A DNA stretch of 64,000 nucleotides from Scolanthus callimorphus. Taxonomy: Eukaryota > Cnidaria > Anthozoa > Actiniaria > Edwardsiidae. A program made the position numbers and the translations under genes. This document shows, in pieces, positions 63,033-64,000 of this stretch. Position 1 is the first letter of the stretch. Each line of letters starts with the position of its first letter. Under the pieces are notes generated by a model that saw only the letters and a program-made list of their open reading frames with translations, did no database searches and was not told the origin of the DNA. The DNA lies in assembly GCA_033964015.1 (NCBI GenBank), contig JAWWUD010000059.1:620001-684000 (forward strand), in the 5' to 3' direction.

Positions 63033-64000
63033 CTGTGCCTCATCACAATCTTAAATAAAATATTCTGAGCGTCAGGGAAACGTTCGTGATTGGCTGATTT
63101 TTACCCGCCACTTTGCTTTTGGCGCGTGTGCAACACAGGAAGCCCGCAACGTAAATATTTTGCTGACTTACCGATTTGAAGATTACTGGGTCTTCCTTGC
63201 ATTTCGCTTTAGTGAGAAAATTTCAGAAAGTAAATAATTTTTAACACTTTCGCCAGGTGACAGGTTATGTTCTGGCAGAAACATATAAGTGAGTTGAAAC
63301 GTGTAACAATATACATTGCTTTAGTGCCAAGCTGCGGAATATTCGCAGAATAAACAATTGAACAGATTTTGAAAATAATGTTGTTGCAAGACTTCAAGAT
63401 GTTAAATGTTAGCATATTATCACTTACCACTGTTGCTCTACTTTATTTAAGCGAAAAATGAAATATTATGAAGAGAAAACCTGCTTGGGTTAGCAGTCAA
63501 GAGTTCATTATTGACCAAATATGGTCATAAACTTGCCATGAATAATCCACAGCTTGGTTCGCCGTTACATGTTTAACTAAGTTATATGTTTCTGGTTCTG
63601 GTTTATAATGAAACAATTGCTTCAACTGGATTGACGTCTGCCCATAATAATGGATTTATTGAAAGTTCCTTTGTCAGATTGGTTAGAAGAGTAGAGCTCT
63701 CTGGCCATATCCATGTTTTGCTATTTGTTAAATGTGGACCGATCAGGACAATAATTTTCCACCAATGAGATTAAACGTTACAGCGGTTTTTACAGCACTG
63801 TCGTGAGTAATTGCAAATTACTCGATAATTGCGATTGCTTCGGTTGTGAATGGTCAAGGGCGTGATCTTTGATCCTTCAGCCAATCAGATCGCGTCAGGA
63901 GCCCATAAGTAGGAGCTTTCATCTTTGGTACTGGGTCCGTGAGGCAGCTTTTTTCCTGACCTATCTATTTTTAGAACAAATTTGGCGCGAAACGTTGTAG

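Larger units (their letters stand above)
56613..64000. other. Region downstream of PIN1, repeats only
   Basis: No exon or recognisable protein was found. It contains a 1.28 kb foldback, several MITEs and a tRNA-like sequence, listed separately. 56613-57174, 58466-59160, 59280-59970 and 63050-63780 show no structure I can name. No consensus AATAAA was seen close to the PIN1 stop. Confidence 0.6.

Overview
This is a eukaryotic, animal-type window: intron-rich genes with GT-AG borders, about 60% A+T, very dense in small inverted-repeat transposons. The mix of a PAN/EGF/TLDc secreted protein, SINE/LINE tails and MITE families suggests a cnidarian, most likely an anthozoan such as a stony coral. 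That assignment is inference; no species-diagnostic gene is present. Many open frames here begin at GTG/TTG or lie inside repeats and are not genes.

Three genes can be assembled exon by exon. (1) On the + strand, 2878-19565: an 8-exon, 509-residue secreted protein (signal peptide, PAN/apple-like half domain, five EGF domains, C-terminal TLDc). (2) On the - strand, 49387-25015: a 23-exon orthologue of the spliceosomal HAT-repeat protein XAB2/SYF1. It is essentially complete, but has one clear single-base frameshift (exon 14) and one junction (exons 10-11) whose phases do not match. (3) On the + strand, 49784-56612: a 4-exon, intact 150-residue PIN1 prolyl isomerase with WW and parvulin domains. 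XAB2 and PIN1 are head to head, 396 bp apart, and probably share a promoter. The TLDc gene and XAB2 converge across a 5.4 kb repeat-filled gap. 1-2877 and 56613-64000 hold only repeats.

The most striking feature is that tandem arrays in this window repeatedly straddle an exon/intron border and copy the splice site itself. There are five: the donor of TLDc-gene exon 7 (11 copies, about 68 bp), and the acceptors of XAB2 exon 7 (4 degenerate copies, 26 bp), exon 8 (6 copies, about 87 bp), exon 10 (3 copies, 62 bp, split by a foldback insertion) and exon 19 (8 copies, exactly 135 bp = 45 codons, open reading frame). Around them lie at least 30 MITE or foldback elements, several nested, some with target-site duplications that can be read directly (TA at 39733-39990; CCAATGAC at 55973-56422; GAAGGGG at 57175-58458). 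Truncated LINE 3' ends and SINE-like sequences fill further introns.
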